DNA of 32,114 bases, taken from NCBI RefSeq assembly GCF_000787815.1, contig NZ_BBPO01000026.1, forward strand, positions 66,542 to 98,655. Direction: 5' to 3'. Source of the DNA: Streptacidiphilus neutrinimicus (GTDB lineage: Bacteria > Actinomycetota > Actinomycetes > Streptomycetales > Streptomycetaceae). Within the stretch, counting starts at the first letter, position 1. Each line of letters opens with the position of its first letter. Under the pieces are notes generated by a model. It did not search any database, was not told where the DNA came from, and saw only the letters and a program-made list of their open reading frames with translations. This document shows positions 15,765 through 22,552 of the stretch, piece after piece. The position numbers were made by a program, and so were the translations under genes.

Positions 15765-17003
15765 ATGACCACCGCCGAGCACGAGAAGCCGCTCGTCAAC
15801 GACCCGACGTTCAAGGCCGAGGCGCACGCGCGCTACGCGGGCCTGCGCGGCCGCGGGCCGATCCAGCGCGTCACCCAGCCCAGCGGATACGACCTCTACC
15901 TGGTCCTCGACCACGACCTCGCCCGCGTCGCACTCACCCACCCCGACCTGCTCAAGGACCCGGAGATCGGCCGGGAGGCGCTCGAGGCCGCCGGCGTCCT
16001 CTCCTACCGGGGTCGCGGGCAGGGCCTCGCGGCCAACATGCTGATGGCCGACCCGCCGGACCACGCCCGCCTGCGCGGCCCCGTCGCCCGCTCCTTCACC
16101 CCGCGCCGGGTGGAGGAGCTGCGGCCGCGGGTCCAGGAGATCGCGGACGCGCTGGTGGACGCGATCGAGGCCAAAGCGGCGGCCGGTGAACCGATCGACC
16201 TGGTCGAGGACTTCACCGCCCCGCTGCCCGTCATGGTGATCTGCGAGCTGCTGGGCGTCCCGACCGATGCCCGCGACGACTTCCGAGACTGGACCCTGGC
16301 CGCCGTCTCCGCCGGCTCCGCGACGCCGTCCGCGGCCCAGCAGCAGGGCATGCTCGCGCTGAACACCTACTTCTCCGAGCTGATCGCCGCCAAGCAGGCC
16401 ACGCCGGACGACGGGGACGACCTCCTCACCGCGCTGGTCCGGCTCAACCGCGACGACGAGGACGCCCTGAACGCGGAGGAGCTTCTCGGCACCGCCGTCA
16501 TCCTGCTCATCGCGGGCCACGAGACCACGGTCAACCTGCTCGGCAACGCGATGGCCGCGCTGCTCGACCACCCCGAGCAGGCCGCACTGCTGCGCGGGCG
16601 ACCCGAGCTGCTCCCCGGCGCGGTCGAGGAGTTCCTCCGCTTCGACGCCCCCGTCGACCAGACCCCGCTGCGCTTCGCCGTGCGGGACGTCGAGCTGGGC
16701 GGCGTCCTGATCCCCAAGGGCAGCGCGCTCACGGTCTCCCTCGCCGCGGTCGGCCGCGACCCTTCCGTGCTGGGCGACCCGGCGGAGCTCGACGTCACCC
16801 GCACGGACGGCCGCCACCTCTCCTTCGGCCACGGGATCCATTACTGCGTCGGCGCGCCGCTGGCCCGCCTGGAGGGCGCGGTCGCCCTGGGGACCCTGCT
16901 GCGCAGGCTCCCCACCCTGCGGTTGGCGGGCGCGTACGCGGACCTGCGCTGGACGGTGGGCGGCATCATGCACGGACCGCTGGAGCTGCCGGTGACGCTG
17001 TAG
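15765..17003 (+). CDS. Cytochrome P450, CYP107-like
   Basis: A 412-residue soluble bacterial P450. The I-helix oxygen-activation motif is AGHETT (250-255), the K-helix pair is Glu289-xx-Arg292 in EEFLR, and the haem loop is FGHGIHYCVGAPLARLE with the thiolate Cys361. MLMADPPDHARLRGPVARSFTPRRVEEL is the typical C-helix region. The length and motifs are those of CYP105/107-type enzymes, which hydroxylate or epoxidise macrolides, fatty acids and other small molecules. No ferredoxin gene adjoins it, so it must borrow redox partners. ATG 15765 has AAGGGA upstream. There is no biosynthetic cluster nearby to show the substrate. Confidence 0.93.
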   Translation: MTTAEHEKPLVNDPTFKAEAHARYAGLRGRGPIQRVTQPSGYDLYLVLDHDLARVALTHPDLLKDPEIGREALEAAGVLSYRGRGQGLAANMLMADPPDHARLRGPVARSFTPRRVEELRPRVQEIADALVDAIEAKAAAGEPIDLVEDFTAPLPVMVICELLGVPTDARDDFRDWTLAAVSAGSATPSAAQQQGMLALNTYFSELIAAKQATPDDGDDLLTALVRLNRDDEDALNAEELLGTAVILLIAGHETTVNLLGNAMAALLDHPEQAALLRGRPELLPGAVEEFLRFDAPVDQTPLRFAVRDVELGGVLIPKGSALTVSLAAVGRDPSVLGDPAELDVTRTDGRHLSFGHGIHYCVGAPLARLEGAVALGTLLRRLPTLRLAGAYADLRWTVGGIMHGPLELPVTL

Positions 17004-17011
17004 GCCCGCCG

Positions 17012-17041
17012 GGGCCGCCGACCCCGGACAACGGGCGGCCC
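17012..17041 (+). terminator. Hairpin terminator after the P450 gene
   Basis: GGGCCGCC (17012-17019) pairs with GGCGGCCC (17034-17041), eight base pairs with a 14-base loop, starting eight bases after the P450 stop and followed by ATTCCTT. Confidence 0.6.
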
Positions 17042-17112
17042 ATTCCTTAAAGAAATGTGACGGCCCCCTTTTCTCCCTGGTCAGCGCATGCGCCGAGTGG
17101 TGGGATGGAGTC

Positions 17113-17841
17113 ATGGAGCAGCGGGGTCGGGAGAGCGCGGGCAAGCCCGTCGGGCGGCGGGTGGTGCTCGGGGTGCTCGGGCTCGGCGCCGTGGGGGTGG
17201 CCTTCGGGGCGCGGATCCAGAACGGGCTGGACAACGTCCTCGCCGGCGTCAGCGCCAAGGACCCGACCGGGCTGACCCAGCTGCTGCCCGGCGGCGGGGG
17301 GTTCCAGTTCTACAACGTCGCCGACTCCATCCCGCACCGCAACGCAACGGACTACCGGCTCACTGTCGACGGCCTGGTGGACCGCCCGGCAAGCTACACG
17401 CTCGCGGACCTCAAGGCGATGCAGCAGACCCGGCTGGTCCGCGACGTCCAGTGCGTCACGGGCTGGCGGGTGCCGAACACGGAGTTCTCCGGGGTTCTGC
17501 TGCGCGACCTGCTCGACATGGCCGGGGTGCGGAAGCAGGGCACCGCGATCAGGTTCACCTGCTTCGACGGCGTCTACACCGAGAGCCTCACCCTCGACGA
17601 GGCGCGCCGCAGCGACGTGCTGGTCGCGCACGAGATGAACGGCGCGCCGGTGACCAGCGCGCACGGCGGGCCGGTGCGGCTGTACGTCGCGCCGATGTAC
17701 TTCTACAAGTCGGCCAAGTGGCTCTCCGGCATCACGGTGACGTCCCAGGTCGAACCCGGCTACTGGGAGCGCTACGGCTATGACGTCGAGGCCTGGGTCG
17801 GCCGTTCCAACGGGCGCGACGATGCTCCGACCTCGAACTGA
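17113..17841 (+). CDS. Molybdopterin-dependent oxidoreductase, sulfite oxidase family (MsrP/YedY-like)
   Basis: A 242-residue exported oxidoreductase. A twin arginine at 15-16 (VGRRVVLGVLGLGAVGVAFG) precedes a hydrophobic stretch, pointing to Tat export with a folded cofactor. The molybdopterin domain follows: DYRLTVDGLVDRPASYTLADL, then RDVQCVTGW with Cys114 as the expected molybdenum ligand, WRVPNTEFSGVLLRDLL, and YVAPMYFYKSAKWLSGI near the end. There is no dimerisation domain, so it belongs with the small YedY-like members. MsrP repairs oxidised methionine in exported proteins; the substrate here is unproven. ATG 17113 is used, with GGGATGG upstream. Its 3' end overlaps the cytochrome b gene by 20 bases, so the pair probably form one redox system. 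Confidence 0.88.
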   Translation: MEQRGRESAGKPVGRRVVLGVLGLGAVGVAFGARIQNGLDNVLAGVSAKDPTGLTQLLPGGGGFQFYNVADSIPHRNATDYRLTVDGLVDRPASYTLADLKAMQQTRLVRDVQCVTGWRVPNTEFSGVLLRDLLDMAGVRKQGTAIRFTCFDGVYTESLTLDEARRSDVLVAHEMNGAPVTSAHGGPVRLYVAPMYFYKSAKWLSGITVTSQVEPGYWERYGYDVEAWVGRSNGRDDAPTSN

Positions 17842-18523
17842 GCCGGCGCGGCACCCCGACGAGCTGCGACGGTTCACCGTCGCCGAACGCTGGGTGCACC
17901 GGACGACGGCCACGTTGATGATCGTCGCGATCCTCTCCGCGGCCTTCCTCTACCTGCCGCAGCTCGCCGAGCTCGTCGGACGCCGGCGGCTGCTGGTGAC
18001 GGTGCACGAGTGGAGCGGGGTGCTGCTGCCGTTGCCGCTCGCGGTCGGGTTGGGGTTCCGTTCGGTGCGCGCGGACATCCGGCGGCTCAACCGGTTCCGG
18101 CCCGAGGACCGGGGCTGGGCCTGGCGGGCGGTCCGGCACGGGACGCGGCACGCGGGGCCCGCGGGCAAGTTCAACGCCGGACAGAAGCTCTACGCGGCCT
18201 TCGTCGCGGGCGCCACGCTCGTGATGGTCGGGACCGGTCTGGTGCTCTGGTTCCCGCACCTGGCCGCACTGGACGTGCGGACGGGGGCGACCTTCGTCCA
18301 CGACTGGCTGGCCCTGGTGATCGGCATCCTCGTGCTCGGGCACCTGCGGATGGCCTTCAAGGACCCCGAGGCACGGCACGGCATGCGCACCGGCTGGGTC
18401 GGCCGCTCCTGGGCCAAGCGCGAACACCCGCTGTGGGCGCGGGAGCAGAGCGCGGAGCCCGAGCCGGCGGATCCGGGCGGAGCCGCGTCCCCGGAGACCG
18501 CCCCGCCCGACGAACGGAACTGA
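17822..18523 (+). CDS. Cytochrome b/b6-type membrane subunit, partner of the molybdoenzyme
   Basis: A 233-residue integral membrane protein with four main helices (TATLMIVAILSAAFLYLPQL, WSGVLLPLPLAVGLGF, LYAAFVAGATLVMVGTGLVLWF, WLALVIGILVLGHLRMAF). Candidate haem-ligand histidines lie in RWVHR, TVHEWSG, FVHDWLA and LGHLRM. This layout matches the formate-dehydrogenase gamma/Ni-Fe-hydrogenase b-type group, which moves electrons between quinol and an external partner. It likely feeds electrons to the molybdoprotein encoded upstream, the job of MsrQ in Gram-negative bacteria, though it is not an obvious MsrQ homologue. The Pro/Glu-rich tail (about 205-233) is probably disordered. ATG 17822 gives the 20-base overlap. 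Confidence 0.82.
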   Translation: MLRPRTEPARHPDELRRFTVAERWVHRTTATLMIVAILSAAFLYLPQLAELVGRRRLLVTVHEWSGVLLPLPLAVGLGFRSVRADIRRLNRFRPEDRGWAWRAVRHGTRHAGPAGKFNAGQKLYAAFVAGATLVMVGTGLVLWFPHLAALDVRTGATFVHDWLALVIGILVLGHLRMAFKDPEARHGMRTGWVGRSWAKREHPLWAREQSAEPEPADPGGAASPETAPPDERN

Positions 18524-18552
18524 TCGAGCGTCAGCGAGGCCCCGCCCCGGGG

Positions 18553-19155
18553 TCAGGCGCCGGGCGCCTGCCACCCGGGATCGCGGCCGAGCAGCCGCAG
18601 CACGTCGTCCAGGCAGCCGTCCGGCGTGCCCGGCAGCACCGGGCCGAACGCCCGGCCCGGCCCGCGGGACACCTCGTCGGCGGGGACGAGCGCGGCGATC
18701 CGCCGCACCGGGTCCAGCAGTTCCGGCGGGCAGTCGAAGGGACGGCCGAGCGCCGCGGCCAGGTCCCAGCCGTGGACGACCGTGTCGAGCAGGTGGAAGC
18801 CGATCGCCTGTGTGGCCGGGAAGGCGTGGCCGGGCAGGATCTCGGGCAGCGCGAAGGCGCGGCCCTCCGCCTCGGCCTCGGTGAACGCCTCGGTCAGCGC
18901 CTCGGCGGAGTGGACGTACGTGGCCGACAGGTCCGTGCCGGGCGGGAGCGGGCGGTCGTCGAACGCGCCCGGCACGTCGCCGCGACCGTACGCGGCCTCG
19001 GCGAAGCCGTCCTGCTGGCCGATGGTGTGCTCCAGCAGCCGCCGCACGGTCCACGCGGCGCAGGGGGTGGGGCGGTCGAGGTCCTCGGGCCGCACGGCGG
19101 CCACCGAGGGGGAGAGCAGGGCCAGCGCCCTGGAATGCAGGGTTGCGAGCGTCAT
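18553..19155 (-). CDS. TIGR03086-type metal-binding protein (mycothiol maleylpyruvate isomerase N-terminal / DinB-like)
   Basis: A 200-residue soluble helical protein. RPTPCAAWTVRRLLEHTIGQQDGFAEA matches the first helices of the DinB-like mycothiol-dependent isomerase fold, and DTVVHGWDLAAALGRPFDCP is the typical second conserved block. His43, together with the conserved histidine of VVHGWD, could bind a metal. Members may use mycothiol as a cofactor, but function is unknown for most. ATG 19155 has no ribosome site; a TACTTT box ends six bases before it, so the mRNA may be leaderless. A TetR-type near-palindrome covers that promoter and a TetR gene lies next upstream. Confidence 0.82.
   Translation of the reverse strand: MTLATLHSRALALLSPSVAAVRPEDLDRPTPCAAWTVRRLLEHTIGQQDGFAEAAYGRGDVPGAFDDRPLPPGTDLSATYVHSAEALTEAFTEAEAEGRAFALPEILPGHAFPATQAIGFHLLDTVVHGWDLAAALGRPFDCPPELLDPVRRIAALVPADEVSRGPGRAFGPVLPGTPDGCLDDVLRLLGRDPGWQAPGA
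18554..18570. terminator. Tight hairpin at the end of the TIGR03086 gene, between convergent genes
   Basis: CAGGCGC (18554-18560) pairs with GCGCCTG (18564-18570) around CGG. It encodes the last residues of the TIGR03086 protein and also lies 30 bases after the cytochrome stop, so it could stop transcripts arriving from the cytochrome side. Confidence 0.4.
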
Positions 19156-19160
19156 GACGG

Positions 19161-19189
19161 AAAAGTAGCACGACCGTTCGTGTAGTTTT
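19161..19189. promoter_or_regulatory. Near-palindromic operator overlapping the TIGR03086 promoter
   Basis: AAAAGTAGCACGA (19161-19173) faces TCGTGTAGTTTT (19178-19189) across CCGT; the arms match except for an extra G and one C/G change. On the minus strand it covers a TACTTT -10 box whose distance to ATG 19155 fits a leaderless start. The size and symmetry suit a TetR dimer, most simply the neighbouring TetR encoded at 19223-19873. Confidence 0.55.
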
Positions 19190-19222
19190 CCCGTTCGGCC
19201 GGAAGGGATCGGATCGGGTGGC

Positions 19223-19873
19223 TCACTCGGCGGGCAGTTCCGTCGCGTCCGTCGCCTCGGCCCGCAGCAGTCGCAGCGCCGCGCGGCGGGAGCGGGCGTA
19301 GGGCGCCTCGTCGTCGTGGAGCAGCGACATCGCGTTGGCGTACTCCAGCAGGGCGAGCAGCTCGAAGCCGAGCTGCTCCACGTCCACCTCCGCCGTCAAC
19401 CGGCCTTTGTCGCGCGCCGCTTCAAGCTGAGCCACGATCAGCTCGTGCCAGGCGCGGCTGCCTTCGACGAGCCGGTCGCGCACCCGGCCCGGCTGGGCGT
19501 CGAACTCGGCGCCGACGGCGTAGAAGAAGCAGCCGCCGGGGAAGACCCGCGTGCGCGAGTACTCCCACCAGCCCTCCAGCAGCGCCCACAGGCGCTCCAG
19601 CCCGGCGGGCCGCCGCTGCGCCGGCGTGATCACGTGGTCGAGGTAGACCCGCTCGGCGGCGCGCACCGTCGCCAGCTGCAGTTCCTCCTTGGAGCCGAAG
19701 AGGGCGAAGACGCCGCTCTTGCTGAGCTCCAACTCCGTTGCCAGGCGCCCGATCGAGAGCGCCGCGAGGCCCTCGGCCGAGGCGATGCGCATGGCGCGGG
19801 CCAGCACCTGCCGACGGGTCTCGTTGCCCTTGAGGATCCGCCCGTCCGTCGTGGCCGAGGTCGGGGCCGTCAC
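19223..19873 (-). CDS. TetR/AcrR family transcriptional regulator
   Basis: A 216-residue regulator. The N-terminal DNA-binding domain covers roughly 18-65: NETRRQVLARAMRIASAEGLAALSIGRLATELELSKSGVFALFGSKEELQLATV, with the recognition helix around LSKSGVFALF. The rest is an all-helical ligand-binding domain with WWEYSRTRVFPGGCFFYAVGAEFDA, resembling the TetR_C_16-like group. It starts at GTG 19873, seven bases after the stop of a second TetR gene, so both are likely co-transcribed. The operator-like near-palindrome 50 bases after its stop, in front of the TIGR03086 gene, is its most likely target (inference). Confidence 0.9.
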   Translation of the reverse strand: MTAPTSATTDGRILKGNETRRQVLARAMRIASAEGLAALSIGRLATELELSKSGVFALFGSKEELQLATVRAAERVYLDHVITPAQRRPAGLERLWALLEGWWEYSRTRVFPGGCFFYAVGAEFDAQPGRVRDRLVEGSRAWHELIVAQLEAARDKGRLTAEVDVEQLGFELLALLEYANAMSLLHDDEAPYARSRRAALRLLRAEATDATELPAE

Positions 19874-19880
19874 TGCCCGT

Positions 19881-20624
19881 TCACGCCTTCCGTGCCCGCT
19901 CGATGCGGACCGCGACGCCGTCCAGGAAGGTGTCCAGCACCAGCGCGAAGACGGTGTCGTCGTCGCGGAACAGCTCGGTCAGGCGCGGCGCGCTGCGGTG
20001 CAGCAGCGGGAACTCGTCCTCGGGGAGCATGCCGTACTTGACGGCCCAGGCGGCCTCGTCCTGCTCCTGCGCCTGCCGGTCCAGGATGGAGAAGGCGGCG
20101 GTGTACTGGGTCATGGCCAAGGTCATGTCGAGCAGGGCGCGGTAGCACTCGGCGGCCTCGACGACCGGCAGGCCGGCCCGGTGCAGCACCGAGATCAGCT
20201 GCTCGACGCTGTGCGTCTCGGCGGGGCTCGCGGTGGTCCGCGCGGCGGCCAGGACCGCGAGGGCGGGCCGGGCGAGGTGGGAGGTGCGCACGCTGCGGGC
20301 GGTGACGGCAAGGAAGGCGCGCCAGTCGTCCGACGGGCCGTCGGGGAGGGTCTGCCGGGCCAGCTCGATGCCCTCCTGGATCACCAGGTCGGTCAGGGCC
20401 AGCACGAGCTCGTCCTTGTCGCGGAAGTGCCGGTAGACGGCGGTCGGGTCCGCGCCCAGCTCCTTGCCGAGCCGGCTGAAGGTGAGCTGGCCGCCGCCCT
20501 CGGGCGAGCAGAGCCGCAGGGCCGCCTCCAGGATCGACTCGCGCGTGAGGGTCACCCGGCGCCTGTTCGCCTGCTCTGCCGTCGCCTGCCGCGACGTCGA
20601 CTGCCCTGCCACTCGGGCCTCCAC
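19881..20624 (-). CDS. TetR family transcriptional regulator, divergent from the amidohydrolase operon
   Basis: A 247-residue regulator with a helix-turn-helix domain at about 25-75: TRESILEAALRLCSPEGGGQLTFSRLGKELGADPTAVYRHFRDKDELVLALTD, in which GADPTAVYRHF is the recognition helix typical of TetR. The C-terminal helical domain (80-247) should bind the inducer and dimerise. GTG 20624 is preceded by GAGGAGGGG with a five-base gap; GTG 20612 is an alternative. A TTGACA-17-TCGGAT promoter for this gene and a perfect 19-base palindrome lie upstream. It probably represses itself and the divergent amidohydrolase/ABC-transporter operon, with the imported solute or its product as inducer (inference). 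Confidence 0.92.
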   Translation of the reverse strand: MEARVAGQSTSRQATAEQANRRRVTLTRESILEAALRLCSPEGGGQLTFSRLGKELGADPTAVYRHFRDKDELVLALTDLVIQEGIELARQTLPDGPSDDWRAFLAVTARSVRTSHLARPALAVLAAARTTASPAETHSVEQLISVLHRAGLPVVEAAECYRALLDMTLAMTQYTAAFSILDRQAQEQDEAAWAVKYGMLPEDEFPLLHRSAPRLTELFRDDDTVFALVLDTFLDGVAVRIERARKA

Positions 20625-20681
20625 GCGGGCCCCTCCTCATCGATCAGCGTCGGACGCGCCCCGCCGACGGGGGCGTGATTC

Positions 20682-20710
20682 ATCCGATCGTAACGGCGAG
20701 GCGCTGTCAA
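20682..20710 (-). promoter_or_regulatory. Promoter TTGACA-17-TCGGAT of the tetR gene
   Basis: Read on the minus strand, TTGACA (20710-20705) is a perfect -35 box. It is followed after exactly 17 bases by TCGGAT (20687-20682), a fair -10 box. The -35 box lies inside the palindrome. Confidence 0.55.
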
Positions 20711-20722
20711 TGGCATTGACAG
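20704..20722. promoter_or_regulatory. Perfect 19-base palindromic operator CTGTCAATG-G-CATTGACAG
   Basis: Nine-base perfect arms around a central G lie between the divergent tetR and amidohydrolase genes. TTGACA occurs in each arm, one on each strand, so one bound dimer would cover the -35 boxes for both directions. An extra half-site-like TTGTCAGG follows at 20728-20735. The site fits TetR-type autoregulation. Confidence 0.75.
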
Positions 20723-20837
20723 GCACGTTGTCAGGGGGTTTTCTTCTCTGCACATCGGCGGCGACGTCCCCGGTCCCGTGCCTTTCCCATGCCTGCCTCA
20801 TGCCTCCCCCATGTCCCGGACACGTCCTGGAGCGCCC

Positions 20838-22508
20838 GTGCACCCTGAACGCCTCACCGCCGACCTGGTCTTTCTCGGCGGACCCGTCTACACCGTCGAC
20901 CCGGCCCGCTCCTGGGCGGGAGCCGTCGCCGTCCGCGACGGCCGGATCCTCGCCGTCGGCCAGGACCACGACGTCCGGCCGCTGATCGGCCCGGGCACCG
21001 AGGTCGTCGACCTCGCCGGACGGCTGCTGCTGCCCGGCTTCCAGGACGCCCACGTGCACCCGGTCCTCGCCGGCACCACCCTGGCCCGCTGCAACCTGCA
21101 CGACCTGAGCACCGCCGACGAGTACCTCCGGGCCGTCGCCGACTACGCGGCCGCCCACCCGGAGGCCGAGTGGATCACCGGCGGCGGGTGGTCCTTCCAG
21201 GCCTTTCCCGGAGGGATGCCGCACCGCTCGCTGCTCGACGCGGTCGCCGCCGTCGGCGACCGCCCCGTCGCGCTGCCCGTCGCCGACGGGCACGCCCTGT
21301 GGGCCAACAGCCGCGCGCTCGAACTGGCCGGGATCACCAAGGACACCCCTGACCCGGCCGACGGCAGGATCGAGCGCGACCCGGACGGCACGCCCAACGG
21401 CATGCTCCAGGAGGGCGCCGCCGACCTGGTCACCCGGCACATGCCCGCCGCCACCGACGAGGACTTCTACCAGGGCCTGCTGGCCGGCCAGGCCTACCTG
21501 CACTCCTACGGCATCACCGGCTGGCAGGACGCGGGCGTCGGCCCCCACTTCGGCCCCGGCGACGTCTACGGGGCCTACCTGCGCGCCGACGCCGCGGGCA
21601 CGCTGACCGCGCGGGTCCGCGGCGCCCAGTGGTGGGACCGCGAGGGCGGGCTGGAGCAGCTGCCCTTCTTCGAGGAGCGCCGCGCCGAGGCCGAACGCGG
21701 CGGCTCGCGGTTCCGCGCCGGGACCGTCAAGATCATGCTCGACGGCGTCGCCGAGAACCACACCGCCGCGATGCTCGAGCCCTACCTCGACGGCTGCGGC
21801 TGCTCCACCGGCAAGGCGGGCCTCGACTTCGTGGACCCGGAGAAGCTCGGCGGCTACGTCTCCGAACTCGACGCCGCCGGCTTCCAGGTGCACTTCCACG
21901 CGCTGGGCGACCGCGCCGTCCGCAACGCCCTCGACGCCGTCGAGGAGGCGCTGAGCCGCAACGGCGACCGCGGCAACCGGCACCACCTCGCCCACCTCCA
22001 GGTCGTCCACCCCGACGACATCCCGCGCTTCCGGGCGCTGGGCGCGACGGCGAACATGCAGCCGCTGTGGGCCTGCCACGAGCCGCAGATGGACCAGCTG
22101 ACGATCCCGTTCCTCGGCGAGCGCCGCGCCGGCTGGCAGTACCCCTTCGGCTCGCTGCTGCGCGCCGGGGCGATGCTCGCCGCCGGCAGCGACTGGTCCG
22201 TCTCGACGCCCGACGTCATGGCCGGCGTCCACGTCGCCGTCAACCGCACCGGCGAGGAGGACCCGAACCGGGTCCTGGGCCCCGAGGAGCGCCTCGACCT
22301 CGGCTCCGCGCTCGCCGCCTACACGGCCGGGACCGCGCGGATCAACCACCTGGACGACGTCACCGGCTCGATCCAGACCGGCAAGTACGCCGACCTCGTC
22401 GTCCTGGACCGCAACCCCTTCGACGGGCCCTCGCAGGCCATCGCCGAGACCCGCGTGCTGCGCACCTACGTCCAGGGCGAGCCGGTGCACGCCGCCGCCG
22501 AGCAGTGA
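20838..22508 (+). CDS. Amidohydrolase, YtcJ-like (Amidohydro_3, COG1574)
   Basis: A 556-residue metal-dependent hydrolase of the urease/dihydroorotase superfamily. The first metal motif is DAHVHP (His72, His74). A lysine that may be carboxylated is in TVKIMLDGV, further histidines are in QVHFHALGDRAVRNAL and RHHLAHLQVV, and the last metal Asp is in AAGSDWSVSTP. A small beta domain is made by both ends (ADLVFLGGPVYTVD and YADLVVLDRNPF). Characterised relatives include N-substituted formamide deformylase; most have unknown substrates. GTG 20838 is chosen because GGAG lies five bases upstream; ATG 20811 and 20778 lack ribosome sites. It is the first gene of a six-gene unit with a peptide-type ABC transporter, so its substrate is probably imported by that transporter. 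Confidence 0.9.
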   Translation: MHPERLTADLVFLGGPVYTVDPARSWAGAVAVRDGRILAVGQDHDVRPLIGPGTEVVDLAGRLLLPGFQDAHVHPVLAGTTLARCNLHDLSTADEYLRAVADYAAAHPEAEWITGGGWSFQAFPGGMPHRSLLDAVAAVGDRPVALPVADGHALWANSRALELAGITKDTPDPADGRIERDPDGTPNGMLQEGAADLVTRHMPAATDEDFYQGLLAGQAYLHSYGITGWQDAGVGPHFGPGDVYGAYLRADAAGTLTARVRGAQWWDREGGLEQLPFFEERRAEAERGGSRFRAGTVKIMLDGVAENHTAAMLEPYLDGCGCSTGKAGLDFVDPEKLGGYVSELDAAGFQVHFHALGDRAVRNALDAVEEALSRNGDRGNRHHLAHLQVVHPDDIPRFRALGATANMQPLWACHEPQMDQLTIPFLGERRAGWQYPFGSLLRAGAMLAAGSDWSVSTPDVMAGVHVAVNRTGEEDPNRVLGPEERLDLGSALAAYTAGTARINHLDDVTGSIQTGKYADLVVLDRNPFDGPSQAIAETRVLRTYVQGEPVHAAAEQ

Positions 22509-22540
22509 AGAGCCGAGCAGTGAAGAGCCGAGCAGTGAAA
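22500..22540 (+). repeat. 15-base tandem repeat, 2.7 copies, across the amidohydrolase stop
   Basis: GAGCAGTGAAGAGCC occurs at 22500-22514 and 22515-22529, followed by a partial copy GAGCAGTGAAA. Each copy holds the amidohydrolase-frame stop (TGA) overlapped by a GTG in the frame of the next gene, so the repeat multiplies stop/start overlaps without shifting either frame. Confidence 0.85.
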
Positions 22541-22552
22541 GGGAGTTCCGAA

